DNA of 64,000 nucleotides from Bartonella ancashensis (lineage in GTDB: Bacteria > Pseudomonadota > Alphaproteobacteria > Rhizobiales > Rhizobiaceae): assembly GCF_001281405.1 (NCBI RefSeq), contig NZ_CP010401.1, forward strand, positions 1,388,001 through 1,452,000, written 5' to 3'. Position 1 is the first letter of the stretch, and each line of letters opens with the position of its first letter. The notes beneath the pieces are model-generated. The model had not been told where the DNA came from and ran no database searches. It saw only the letters and a program-made list of their open reading frames with translations. Positions 55,284 to 64,000 of this stretch are shown here, one piece after another. A program made the position numbers and the translations under genes.

Positions 55284-56561
55284 TTACTGTAAAATATCTT
55301 TGTGAGGATCTGGTGGAAACGCCGTATGAAAAAATTCACCCCGCAAAAGCTTATAAGCCTCATTTAACTGAACATCATCTTTGGGATCTTTCGGGACAAA
55401 AGCGACCGAACCAGATCCTTTATCACTTTCTTCTTTGCCCTTAATATGCCCCTTTAATTCAGATTCCCCGAGAGTCATATCATAACCTTTGTATTTTTCA
55501 GGCAACGGCTGCTCTACGATAATATCCGGTGTAATGCCAATTCCCTGAATAGATGTGCCAGATGGTGTGTAATAGAGAGCTGTGGTTAAGCGTAGAGCAC
55601 CATCCTCACCTAACGGAATAATTACTTGAACAGATCCTTTACCAAAAGATTGAGTTCCTAAAATTGTAGCACGACGGTGATCTTGCAAAGCACCTGCCAC
55701 AATCTCAGAAGCGCTTGCTGAACCACCATTAACAAGCACAATGATAGGTTTTCCGTGAGTCAAATCCCCTTGTTGAGCATCAAATCTCATCACATCATCC
55801 TTTTTACGACCACGAGTCGAAACAATTTCCCCTTTATCAAGAAAAGCATCCGTGACGGCAACAGCCTGATCCAAGAGACCACCAGGATTGAGTCGTAAAT
55901 CAAGAACGTACCCTTTTAACTTATCTGCGGGAATATGAAATTGAATATCCTTAATGGCATCCCGAAGATCTGAAAAAGTCTTTTCAGTAAATTGGATAAG
56001 CCTTAAATAACCTATATCACCCTCAATACGATATTTAACTGCCTTTACTTTTATAACATCACGAACTACCTTAACATCAAACGATTTCTCAGAACCAGAA
56101 CGAATAATCGTCAACGTAATGGATGTTCCAGCAGGACCTCGCATTTGATCAACCGCCTCATTCAAGGTTTGACCACTGACCTGTTTTCCATCAATTTTTG
56201 AAATAAGATCTCCTGCTAAAATACCTGCTCTTTCAGCAGGTGTATCATCCATCGGAGCAACAACCTTAACCAAATTATTCTCCATGGTTACTTCGATACC
56301 AAGGCCTCCAAATTCTCCTTTCGTTGAATCCTGCATATCTTTAGCTTTCGCAGCATCCATATAAGATGAATGTGGATCAAGTGATGAAAGCATGCCATTA
56401 ATAGCACTTTCAATAAGCTTTTGATCATCTGGGACCGTAACATATTGTGCGCGTACCCGCTCAAAAATATCACCAAATATGGCCAGCTTCTTATAAGTAT
56501 TTCCTTCATTATTAGCAGCTATAGGCTGTACCATAACCATCAAACCAGCGCTGAAAAACAC
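55284..56561 (-). CDS. ctpA: S41 carboxy-terminal processing protease CtpA, frameshifted signal peptide
   Basis: This is a periplasmic PDZ serine protease. The open frame gives GLGIEVTMENN and VKVVAPMDDTPAERAGILAG (PDZ), then GYVLDLRLNPGGLLDQAV, VLVNGGSASASEIVAGALQ (catalytic Ser) and the Lys-containing GTQSFGKGSVQVI. The frame has only a GTG at 56561 and lacks the basic start of its signal peptide. An ATG at 56593 opens MIRKVVF but is out of frame by one base. Adding one T to the T7 tract at 56571-56577 would join the two into a normal signal peptide. The gene overlaps the end of the envC-like gene and precedes rppH. Confidence 0.93.
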   Translation of the reverse strand: MFFSAGLMVMVQPIAANNEGNTYKKLAIFGDIFERVRAQYVTVPDDQKLIESAINGMLSSLDPHSSYMDAAKAKDMQDSTKGEFGGLGIEVTMENNLVKVVAPMDDTPAERAGILAGDLISKIDGKQVSGQTLNEAVDQMRGPAGTSITLTIIRSGSEKSFDVKVVRDVIKVKAVKYRIEGDIGYLRLIQFTEKTFSDLRDAIKDIQFHIPADKLKGYVLDLRLNPGGLLDQAVAVTDAFLDKGEIVSTRGRKKDDVMRFDAQQGDLTHGKPIIVLVNGGSASASEIVAGALQDHRRATILGTQSFGKGSVQVIIPLGEDGALRLTTALYYTPSGTSIQGIGITPDIIVEQPLPEKYKGYDMTLGESELKGHIKGKEESDKGSGSVAFVPKDPKDDVQLNEAYKLLRGEFFHTAFPPDPHKDILQ

Positions 56562-56582
56562 CCCAGCGACAAAAAAACAACT

Positions 56583-57845
56583 TTACGAATCATTTTTGTT
56601 CCTTTTCGATCTTTCGGTACGCCACCAAGGAGTTGGATTCACAGGTTTTCCATCCTTTCTAAATTCAATGTAAAGCATCGGAGAATTTTTTCCTACATCT
56701 AATGCAAGGGTACTCGCAACAAACCGCGTCCCCATCATACCAATAGGTTCACCCGAAAGCACAAACTGCCCCTGTTTTACACCCGTTCTAGCCATCCCCA
56801 CAAAGACAATATGATAACCACTTCCAACATCAAGAATGACTAGCTGTCCATATGAACGAAATAACCCAGAAAAAACAACAAGAGCATTAACAGGAGATAA
56901 AACCACAGCAGCCGCTTCTGTTTCAATGATTTCACCAAAACGGGTAGCGTATGAACCATTTTTAAATTGCTGGATTTTTTTTCCTGCAACAGGCGAAAGC
57001 AAGGCCCCTTTTTGATTTTCAAAATCAAGGTTTCTCAATAGTTGCAGATTCTCTTGCATCTGTACAGACAAATCAGAACTTACCTGTGACTGATGATTAA
57101 GCTCTAGAATTAACTCTTCTAAAGATTGGCTTTTTTCGGCAAGACGAACATTCCTCTGCTGTTGTTCCGTAAGCTCCTTCTCTGATATTTTTTGTAATTT
57201 TGCTTTTTCATCTAGTAACAGTTCCAAATGTTTTCGTTGCTCAACTTGCTTTTTTATTTCAAGTGCTAACGCTGTACGTTCTTTGGTAATTGACCGCGCT
57301 AAATCATTTAACTCTCGGAGCCTTTTTGTCAAATCTTGTATTTTTTCTTGCATCTGAGGAATGACATTCTCTAGCAAAACAGAGCTCCGAATGGAAGCTA
57401 ATACATCTTCAGGACGTGCTATAATAGCAGGAGGAAGATCTAACCCTATTCGTTCTAAAATAGAGAGTACTTCTACAAACTCATCTCGATGATCTTTTAA
57501 TTTTTGATGAGACTGCGTTTGCTGTTGTACAAGTTTCTTAAGTTTTTTCTCCGTTTCAGCCACACTGGCTACAGCATCACGTTCTGCTTTAGCAACCTTT
57601 ATAAGTTCATTAGTCAAAATATGTTTGTCTTTCTTTAAATCATCAACTTTTTTAGTTAACCGCAAGATTTGCTCACGCGATAGGGAAATATCACGATAGA
57701 CTTCTTCCAAAGTTTCATGTGTTACCTCAACGCTGTATATATCCCTAACATCCAAGAAAGACAAAAAACACACTATGCTCAACATCATAAACATTGTGCA
57801 TTTTCTATATAAAAAACAGATCCCTTTATAAGGAAATAAATTCAT
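56583..57845 (-). CDS. EnvC-like murein hydrolase activator
   Basis: The 420-residue exported protein has an N-terminal hydrophobic segment (about residues 17-32). A long coiled-coil region of about 230 residues is rich in Lys, Glu and Leu. The C-terminal LytM/M23-like domain contains LVILDVGSGYHIVFVGM and LYIEFRKDGKPVNPTPWW. The zinc ligands of active M23 peptidases are missing: LYIEF stands where HxH would be. This suggests an activator of cell-separation amidases, as in E. coli EnvC, not a peptidase. It lies between rlmH and ctpA. Confidence 0.92.
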   Translation of the reverse strand: MNLFPYKGICFLYRKCTMFMMLSIVCFLSFLDVRDIYSVEVTHETLEEVYRDISLSREQILRLTKKVDDLKKDKHILTNELIKVAKAERDAVASVAETEKKLKKLVQQQTQSHQKLKDHRDEFVEVLSILERIGLDLPPAIIARPEDVLASIRSSVLLENVIPQMQEKIQDLTKRLRELNDLARSITKERTALALEIKKQVEQRKHLELLLDEKAKLQKISEKELTEQQQRNVRLAEKSQSLEELILELNHQSQVSSDLSVQMQENLQLLRNLDFENQKGALLSPVAGKKIQQFKNGSYATRFGEIIETEAAAVVLSPVNALVVFSGLFRSYGQLVILDVGSGYHIVFVGMARTGVKQGQFVLSGEPIGMMGTRFVASTLALDVGKNSPMLYIEFRKDGKPVNPTPWWRTERSKRNKNDS

Positions 57846-57923
57846 CTACCTGACCGAAAACCTCATTGCAAAACAAAGCAAACCTTAGACGATATCGCCT
57901 AAAACAATATTAATATATAAAAC

Positions 57924-58406
57924 TCAAAATCGATGATATGGGTGATTACTTAAAATCGTTACAGCGCGATATAACTGTTCTGTAAGTAGTATACGTGCAA
58001 TTTGATGTGGCCACGTCATAAAACCAAAAGATAAAAGAAAATCCGCACGATCCCTAACTTTCTCGCTGTGCCCATCCGGACCTCCCAAAGCAATTATCAA
58101 ATCACGAACACCTTCCCCACGGTATAATGCTATTCTTTCAGCAAAAGAAACTGATGATATCGATTTTCCACGCTCATCACAGACAATTAATCGGCATCTT
58201 TCCGGTAAAACTTCAAGCAATTTTTTTCCCTCTTCTTCCATACGTTGATGTGACGTCTGGGAACGACTTTCCGTTATTTCTTGCATTTTTCCGAAATGAA
58301 GGCCCATAGTTTTAGCGCTTTTAGAAAAACGATCCAAGTAACGATGAACTAATTTTTGTTCAATTCCTTCCTTCATGCGACCAATAGCAAAAATAGAAAT
58401 TTGCAC
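57924..58406 (-). CDS. rlmH: 23S rRNA pseudouridine-1915 N3-methyltransferase RlmH
   Basis: This SPOUT methyltransferase modifies helix 69 of 23S rRNA. The 160-residue protein shows ISIFAIGRMKEG at the N-terminus, LIVCDERGKSISSVSFAERI, the knot SAM loop LIIALGGPDGHSEKV and the C-terminal LLTEQLYRAVTILSNHPYHR. The start is read as GTG at 58406, one base after the rsfS stop, with GGAG about 9 nt upstream. An in-frame TTG at 58421 is less likely. The rsfS-rlmH coupling is standard. Confidence 0.95.
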   Translation of the reverse strand: MQISIFAIGRMKEGIEQKLVHRYLDRFSKSAKTMGLHFGKMQEITESRSQTSHQRMEEEGKKLLEVLPERCRLIVCDERGKSISSVSFAERIALYRGEGVRDLIIALGGPDGHSEKVRDRADFLLSFGFMTWPHQIARILLTEQLYRAVTILSNHPYHRF

Positions 58407-58407
58407 G

Positions 58408-58764
58408 TCAATTATCTCCAACTAAAATCGTCTGCATATTATCCAGATCTGGAGTAAGCCACATTTTTTCTAAATTATAAAATGCACGAATTTCTGGCCG
58501 AAAAAGGTGAATGATGATATTACCTGTATCAATCAGTACCCAATCTCCTCCTGAAAGCCCCTCTACTCGTGCTGTGCCATATCCGTTTTCTTTCCAAATA
58601 CTCAACAAATGACCAGCAACAGCTAACACATGACGATGCGAATGCGCTGAAGCAATAATAACGTGATCGGCTAAAAACGACTCTCCTTGAAGATCAATGG
58701 AAACAATATCTTCTGCCTTCATATCTTCTAAGTTCTTAAGTATAATTTTAAGATTATCAATCAC
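58408..58764 (-). CDS. rsfS: Ribosomal silencing factor RsfS
   Basis: RsfS binds uL14 on the 50S subunit and blocks subunit joining when nutrients are low. The domain is clear: EDIVSIDLQGESFLADHVII, SAHSHRHVLAVAGHLLSIWK, GLSGGDWVLIDTGNIIIHLF and FYNLEKMW. The frame extends upstream to an ATG at 58854 (148 residues). A GTG at 58764 preceded by AAAGGA gives 118 residues, the usual family length, and I prefer it. The start is uncertain. The stop overlaps the rlmH start region. Confidence 0.93.
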   Translation of the reverse strand: MIDNLKIILKNLEDMKAEDIVSIDLQGESFLADHVIIASAHSHRHVLAVAGHLLSIWKENGYGTARVEGLSGGDWVLIDTGNIIIHLFRPEIRAFYNLEKMWLTPDLDNMQTILVGDN

Positions 58765-58884
58765 AGAAAAAAATTTCCTTTCTACTAAATAAAAAAAGAA
58801 TCTATTATCATATTTTTTCCAAGTATTTTCTAAATAAGTTCCTCTTCTTATCATACCTAATAGCGAACTCTTCTCATAAGAATT

Positions 58885-59508
58885 TTAAGAAAAATTATCC
58901 GTCTTTAAACGCAACTTCGTCGAAGACAGAAAAGATAAAGGCCCATGCAAATAAATCCAAGCTGGTGGAGCCATAGAAGGTAATAAAATACTTTTTCTTT
59001 CATCTAAACGACAATATCGATAAATTTGTGCCATTGGAGAAGCAAGTGCTGACATGCGCGCAAAAGGACGATCAATCACTGCAATTGGAAGCATCCAAAC
59101 AATATCTCGCCATCTATGCCAGTGATGAATTGTCGCTAAACTATCTGCTCCCATAACCCATACGAAAGAGATCCCCTTATAACGTAAATGAAGATAAGAG
59201 ATCGTTTCTATTGATAATGTACTGCCTATCGCATGTTCAAAACTAGTAACACGAATCTTTGGGTGATGTGTTAATTCAGCACTTAGCCGTACCCTTTCAT
59301 GCAATGGAAGTAGCTGTGTAGAATCTTTGAGGGGATTTCCCGGAGTTACCATCCACCATAACTGATCAAGACGTAAACGACGAATTGCTGTCTTTGCTAC
59401 AAGAAGGTGTCCCATATGTGGTGGATTGAATGAACCACCAAAAAGGCCAACAATATTTGACCTCTCAACATGCGGTACACGATCTTCCCATAGAAAAAAC
59501 TTCTTCAA
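58885..59508 (-). CDS. nadD: Nicotinate-nucleotide adenylyltransferase NadD
   Basis: NadD adenylylates nicotinate mononucleotide in NAD synthesis. The 207-residue protein has the nucleotidyltransferase motif [49 protein letters not shown], and the late SSTKLR segment where ISSTxIR is usual. No in-frame ATG lies before the catalytic motif. Translation seems to begin at TTG 59508, which overlaps the proA stop (TTGA), implying coupling to proA. Confidence 0.94.
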   Translation of the reverse strand: MKKFFLWEDRVPHVERSNIVGLFGGSFNPPHMGHLLVAKTAIRRLRLDQLWWMVTPGNPLKDSTQLLPLHERVRLSAELTHHPKIRVTSFEHAIGSTLSIETISYLHLRYKGISFVWVMGADSLATIHHWHRWRDIVWMLPIAVIDRPFARMSALASPMAQIYRYCRLDERKSILLPSMAPPAWIYLHGPLSFLSSTKLRLKTDNFS

Positions 59509-60773
59509 GGCCTAACTTGTCCATTTCCTCTTACATGATACTGAAATGATGTCAGCTGCTCAACACCTATCGGACCACGTGCATGCATTTTACCCGTTGC
59601 AATACCAATTTCTGCTCCAAAACCAAATTCTCCTCCATCTGCGAATTGTGTAGATGCATTGTGAAGCAAAATAGCCGAATCTAAACGACTAAAAAATAAA
59701 TCAACAACCTTCATATCCTCAGCAATGATTGATTCCGTATGTCCTGATGAATAACGTTCAATATGCTTAACTGCTTCTTCAATCCCTTCTACTGTTTTGA
59801 CAGACAAAATTGCATCGAGATATTCCTGAGACCAATCTTCTTCACATGCAAGTGAGATTGTTGGCATAAGTGAAACAATATCCTCTGTTGCACGAATCTC
59901 ACATCCATTTTCCTGCAACGCAATCAGAACAGGAAGAAATTTTTTTAACGCCTTACGATCAATTAAAACCGTCTCAACAGCCCCACATACACCCGTTCGA
60001 CGTAATTTTGCATTGAGGACAATGTCGCGTGCCATATCCACCTCTGCCGATTGGTCAATATAAATATGACAAAGACCCTCTAAATGTGCAAAAACAGGAA
60101 CACGCGCGTCAGATTGAACACGTGAAACAAGACCTTTTCCTCCACGGGGAATGATAACATCAATTGTGCCATCTAATCCCTTTAGCATCTCTCCAACAGC
60201 GCTACGATCAGTAGTTCCAACCATTTGAACAGCATCTACTGGGATACCAGCTTTTTCTAAACCGATAACTAAAGCAGCATGAAGAGCATGTGCAGAATGA
60301 AAACTATCTGAACCACCACGCAAAATAGAGGCGTTACCAGATTTTAGGCATAAAGCACTTGCATCCACTGTAACATTTGGCCGACTTTCATAAATTACAC
60401 CGATAACGCCAAGGGGTGTCCGCACACGGCGTATATGAAGCCCATTTGGACGCACCCACTCATCCATAACCTGTCCGACAGGATCAGGCAAACACGCAAT
60501 TTGATGAACACTTTTTACTATTGCAGACAAACGCGACTGATCCAATTTTAGACGATCAACCATCGCTGCTTTCATCTTATTTTGAGCGGCTCTTACCAAA
60601 TCTTCACTGTTTGCACGCAAAATGTTATCTGATTGAGCTTCTAAACTCAAAGCTACCATTTCTAACGCATATTTTTTTTGTTCCGCAGAAATATTCGCAA
60701 GCACCAAAGAAGCATCACGTGCTTTCTTCCCGATAACCTTCATATTCTCTTCTAAAGTCATGCTATCATCCAT
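59505..60773 (-). CDS. proA: Gamma-glutamyl phosphate reductase ProA
   Basis: ProA reduces gamma-glutamyl phosphate to glutamate semialdehyde in proline synthesis. The 422-residue protein has [49 protein letters not shown], and the catalytic-Cys region [15 protein letters not shown]. The C-terminal [19 protein letters not shown] is also present. It follows proB by 28 nt and overlaps nadD by 4 bp. Confidence 0.98.
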   Translation of the reverse strand: MDDSMTLEENMKVIGKKARDASLVLANISAEQKKYALEMVALSLEAQSDNILRANSEDLVRAAQNKMKAAMVDRLKLDQSRLSAIVKSVHQIACLPDPVGQVMDEWVRPNGLHIRRVRTPLGVIGVIYESRPNVTVDASALCLKSGNASILRGGSDSFHSAHALHAALVIGLEKAGIPVDAVQMVGTTDRSAVGEMLKGLDGTIDVIIPRGGKGLVSRVQSDARVPVFAHLEGLCHIYIDQSAEVDMARDIVLNAKLRRTGVCGAVETVLIDRKALKKFLPVLIALQENGCEIRATEDIVSLMPTISLACEEDWSQEYLDAILSVKTVEGIEEAVKHIERYSSGHTESIIAEDMKVVDLFFSRLDSAILLHNASTQFADGGEFGFGAEIGIATGKMHARGPIGVEQLTSFQYHVRGNGQVRP

Positions 60774-60801
60774 TTCTCTAAAAATAGAAAAAATATCTCT
60801 C

Positions 60802-61941
60802 TCAAACCGAGTTGGTCAGCTCGTACAAAACCATATCATCCCGATGTACAACCGCAGAACGCGACTCATAACCCAAAATATGTCCTATTTCCTCACTTTT
60901 ACACCCTATGATACGTACAACCTCATCTTTGTTGTAACTCACCAAGCCACGAGCAACTTCAACTTCATTTTCGTCAATAATTCTCACGGTATCTCCACGA
61001 GAAAATATTCCTTTAACCTCCGTAATACCTACAGCCAATAACGATTTGCCAGCTTGAAGTGCTTTTATCGCCCCTTGGTCAATAATCAAAGTACCAGATG
61101 GTTCTAAATAACCAGAAATCCAAGTTTTCCAAGCAGTTGTTGGCTTTTCACTAGGAGCAAAAAAACTACAGCGCTCTCCCTTATCAATCGCAGAAAGGGG
61201 ATTCATACGTTTTCCTGAAGTAATAATCATGGCTATACCTGCTGAATGAGCTATTTTTCCAGCATCCAATTTTGTCTTCATTCCACCTCGCGAAAGCTCT
61301 GAAGCAGCAACTCCTGCCATTTTTTCAATATCACTTGTGATAGATGAAATAAAAGGGACAAATTCTGCGTCTGGATCCAAATGGGGAGAACTCGTATAAA
61401 GACCATCAATATCTGACAAAAGTATCAGAAGATCTGAATTCATCATTGTTGCAACGCGGGCAGCGAGGCGGTCATTGTCACCATAACGAATTTCACTTGT
61501 AGCAACAGTATCATTTTCGTTAATGACAGGAATTGCTTCAAAATGCAAAAGTACATTTATAGTTGCACGTGCATTAAGATAACGTCGACGCTCTTCCGTA
61601 TCTAAAAGTGTAAGCAAAATCTGCCCACTCCTTAACCCATGCAAAGCAAGAGCTTCAGAATAAGCTTTGGCAAGCTCAATTTGGCCCAATGCTGCACATG
61701 CTTGACTTTCTTCCAATCTCAAAGTTCTCCTACGGAGACACAGGGCCGTTCGTCCTAATGCAATAGCACCGGAGGATACTAGTAAAACTTCTACTCCCTT
61801 CTTGTGTAAGGTAGCAACATCACTTACTAAACTCTTCAGCCATTCAGTTCGTAAACCTGCCTGAGGATCTACCAAAAGCACAGAACCAACTTTAACGACG
61901 ATACGTTTATATTTTTCAAGCTTTTGTAATCCAATTGTCAT
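60802..61941 (-). CDS. proB: Glutamate 5-kinase ProB
   Basis: ProB phosphorylates glutamate, the feedback-controlled first step of proline synthesis. The 379-residue protein has [72 protein letters not shown] and a C-terminal PUA domain ([20 protein letters not shown]). I chose the ATG at 61941, which places it 4 nt after the obgE stop. In-frame ATGs at 61959 and 61971 would overlap obgE. It belongs to the obgE-proB-proA-nadD run. Confidence 0.96.
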   Translation of the reverse strand: MTIGLQKLEKYKRIVVKVGSVLLVDPQAGLRTEWLKSLVSDVATLHKKGVEVLLVSSGAIALGRTALCLRRRTLRLEESQACAALGQIELAKAYSEALALHGLRSGQILLTLLDTEERRRYLNARATINVLLHFEAIPVINENDTVATSEIRYGDNDRLAARVATMMNSDLLILLSDIDGLYTSSPHLDPDAEFVPFISSITSDIEKMAGVAASELSRGGMKTKLDAGKIAHSAGIAMIITSGKRMNPLSAIDKGERCSFFAPSEKPTTAWKTWISGYLEPSGTLIIDQGAIKALQAGKSLLAVGITEVKGIFSRGDTVRIIDENEVEVARGLVSYNKDEVVRIIGCKSEEIGHILGYESRSAVVHRDDMVLYELTNSV

Positions 61942-61945
61942 ACAA

Positions 61946-63010
<1,065 letters not shown>

Positions 63011-63131
63011 CTAGTCGTAACAGTTTTTTACCATTTAAAAAGAAAAACCACATACGACATCATTGATAACTTTGATATTCCGATATTTTAATTGCTTAAC
63101 TTCTTTCCCTTTTCAAAAATAGAAATCACCA

Positions 63132-63854
63132 TTACACACCTTTTTCCCCTTTAAACTGAAGTGCCAAAATATAAAGCTCAACAGATTCAGCTCTGCTAGA
63201 GGGAGGTTTTACGTGATGTACTTTCTTGAAGTTCTGTTTCAAAGTTGCAAGAAGAGCACTCTCCGCTCCTCCCTGAAAGGTCTTTGCTAAAAAATGTCCA
63301 CCAGGCTTAAGAACCGAAATAGCAAAATAAGCAGCAGCCTCGCATAAATGAATTGTCTTCAAGTGATCTGTATAACGATGACCTGTCGTTGGTGCAGCCA
63401 TATCAGAAAGTATAACATCTGGCTTTTCTTTTAAAACACTCATTAATTGCTGCTCAGCCTCCTCATGAAAAAAATCCATTTCCAATGCCACAACTCCTGG
63501 AAGTGGATCCATATGCAAATAATCAATACCAACCACACTGGGAGCATGGTTATTAGATCCCACTATCTGTACAGCTACTTGACACCACCCTCCAGGTACA
63601 GCGCCCAAATCAATGATTTTTTGACCTTTTTTTAGAATCTTATAGCGATTATTAATTTCAATTAATTTATAAGCAGCACGCGAACGGTAACCATCAATTT
63701 TTGACTGATGAACATAGGGATCATTTAAGTGCCTCTCCAACCACCGCCGTGACGACGCCTTAATAGTACCAGCTTTCTTCTTAACCCGTTGATACAGCTC
63801 ATGAGAGCCTGCACCACCACGTCCACCTCGCGCTGTTTTTGTTGTTTTTTTCAT
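63132..63854 (-). CDS. rlmE: 23S rRNA 2'-O-methyltransferase RlmE
   Basis: RlmE (FtsJ/RrmJ) methylates the 2'-OH of U2552 in the 23S A-loop. The 240-residue protein has a basic N-terminus ([15 protein letters not shown]), the [11 protein letters not shown] segment with the first catalytic Lys, and SAM motif [29 protein letters not shown] and [10 protein letters not shown] follow, and a late [11 protein letters not shown] supplies the catalytic Glu. The order K-D-K-E matches the family. It is the right-most gene; only a short AT-rich spacer follows to the window end. Confidence 0.96.
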   Translation of the reverse strand: MKKTTKTARGGRGGAGSHELYQRVKKKAGTIKASSRRWLERHLNDPYVHQSKIDGYRSRAAYKLIEINNRYKILKKGQKIIDLGAVPGGWCQVAVQIVGSNNHAPSVVGIDYLHMDPLPGVVALEMDFFHEEAEQQLMSVLKEKPDVILSDMAAPTTGHRYTDHLKTIHLCEAAAYFAISVLKPGGHFLAKTFQGGAESALLATLKQNFKKVHHVKPPSSRAESVELYILALQFKGEKGV

Positions 63855-64000
63855 AATTACTCATAATTTCTATATTCTAACTATTGCAAATTCTTTAGAC
63901 ATTTTCCTCGGTGATAAAATCTACATCACATCAGTTTCACCCTAATTTTTTCTTCAGTCCGCAAACAGAATTCTTGATTATTAATCACACTACACCTCTC

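Overview
The window looks like chromosome of a Bartonella species (Alphaproteobacteria, Hyphomicrobiales). The evidence is AT-rich DNA, a Brucella-type Omp10 lipoprotein, a cysteine-free rhizobial Fur/Mur regulator, and the adjacent ialA (rppH) and ialB invasion-associated genes downstream of ctpA. The run obgE-proB-proA-nadD-rsfS-rlmH-envC-ctpA-rppH is also typical of this order. I saw no tRNA, rRNA, CRISPR array, prophage, insertion sequence or secretion-system cluster. Most of the window is core metabolism and housekeeping, separated by fairly long decayed spacers.

Layout. 1-1611: partial der and a TPR membrane protein. 2443-5510: an unrecognised membrane-anchored protein and nhaA. 5511-8909: a decayed tandem duplication. 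The order is intact nhaA, a lysC 3' relic, a small secreted-protein gene with its own promoter and terminator, an nhaA relic, and intact lysC. 9085-16514: ubiG, grxC, comF, an NDUFAF5/BioC-like methyltransferase, a cystine carrier, mutT, argJ and a parvulin isomerase. 16912-22185: secA, fur/mur, prfA, prmC. 22182-25922: the class Ib ribonucleotide reductase operon nrdHIEF. 26565-29182: a zinc ABC transporter (znuC-znuB-znuA) behind a Zur-box-like palindrome. 29410-34464: ugpBAEC for glycerol-3-phosphate uptake, with ugpQ convergent. 34587-39778: guaA, an RsmB-like methyltransferase and guaB. 40314-42623: two tiny coupled ORFs, a degenerate NtrC-like regulator and omp10. 42857-50503: kdsD, galU, a lytic transglycosylase, an M3 peptidase and mgtE. 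50759-54595: typA, ppa, two small conserved genes and ialB. 54703-63854: the long rppH-to-rlmE block on the minus strand.

Most notable observations. ugpA carries two compensating one-base indels that scramble only its EAA loop. ctpA has an apparent one-base loss in a T7 tract inside its signal-peptide region. Relics show that nhaA-lysC was once duplicated in tandem. The NtrC-like regulator has lost both receiver-switch residues and the sigma-54 GAFTGA loop. Two very short membrane-type ORFs are coupled directly downstream of that regulator. GuaA has a His where the glutaminase loop normally has a conserved Gln. None of these amounts to a clear new multi-gene system. The small-ORF pair with its degenerate regulator is the closest candidate.
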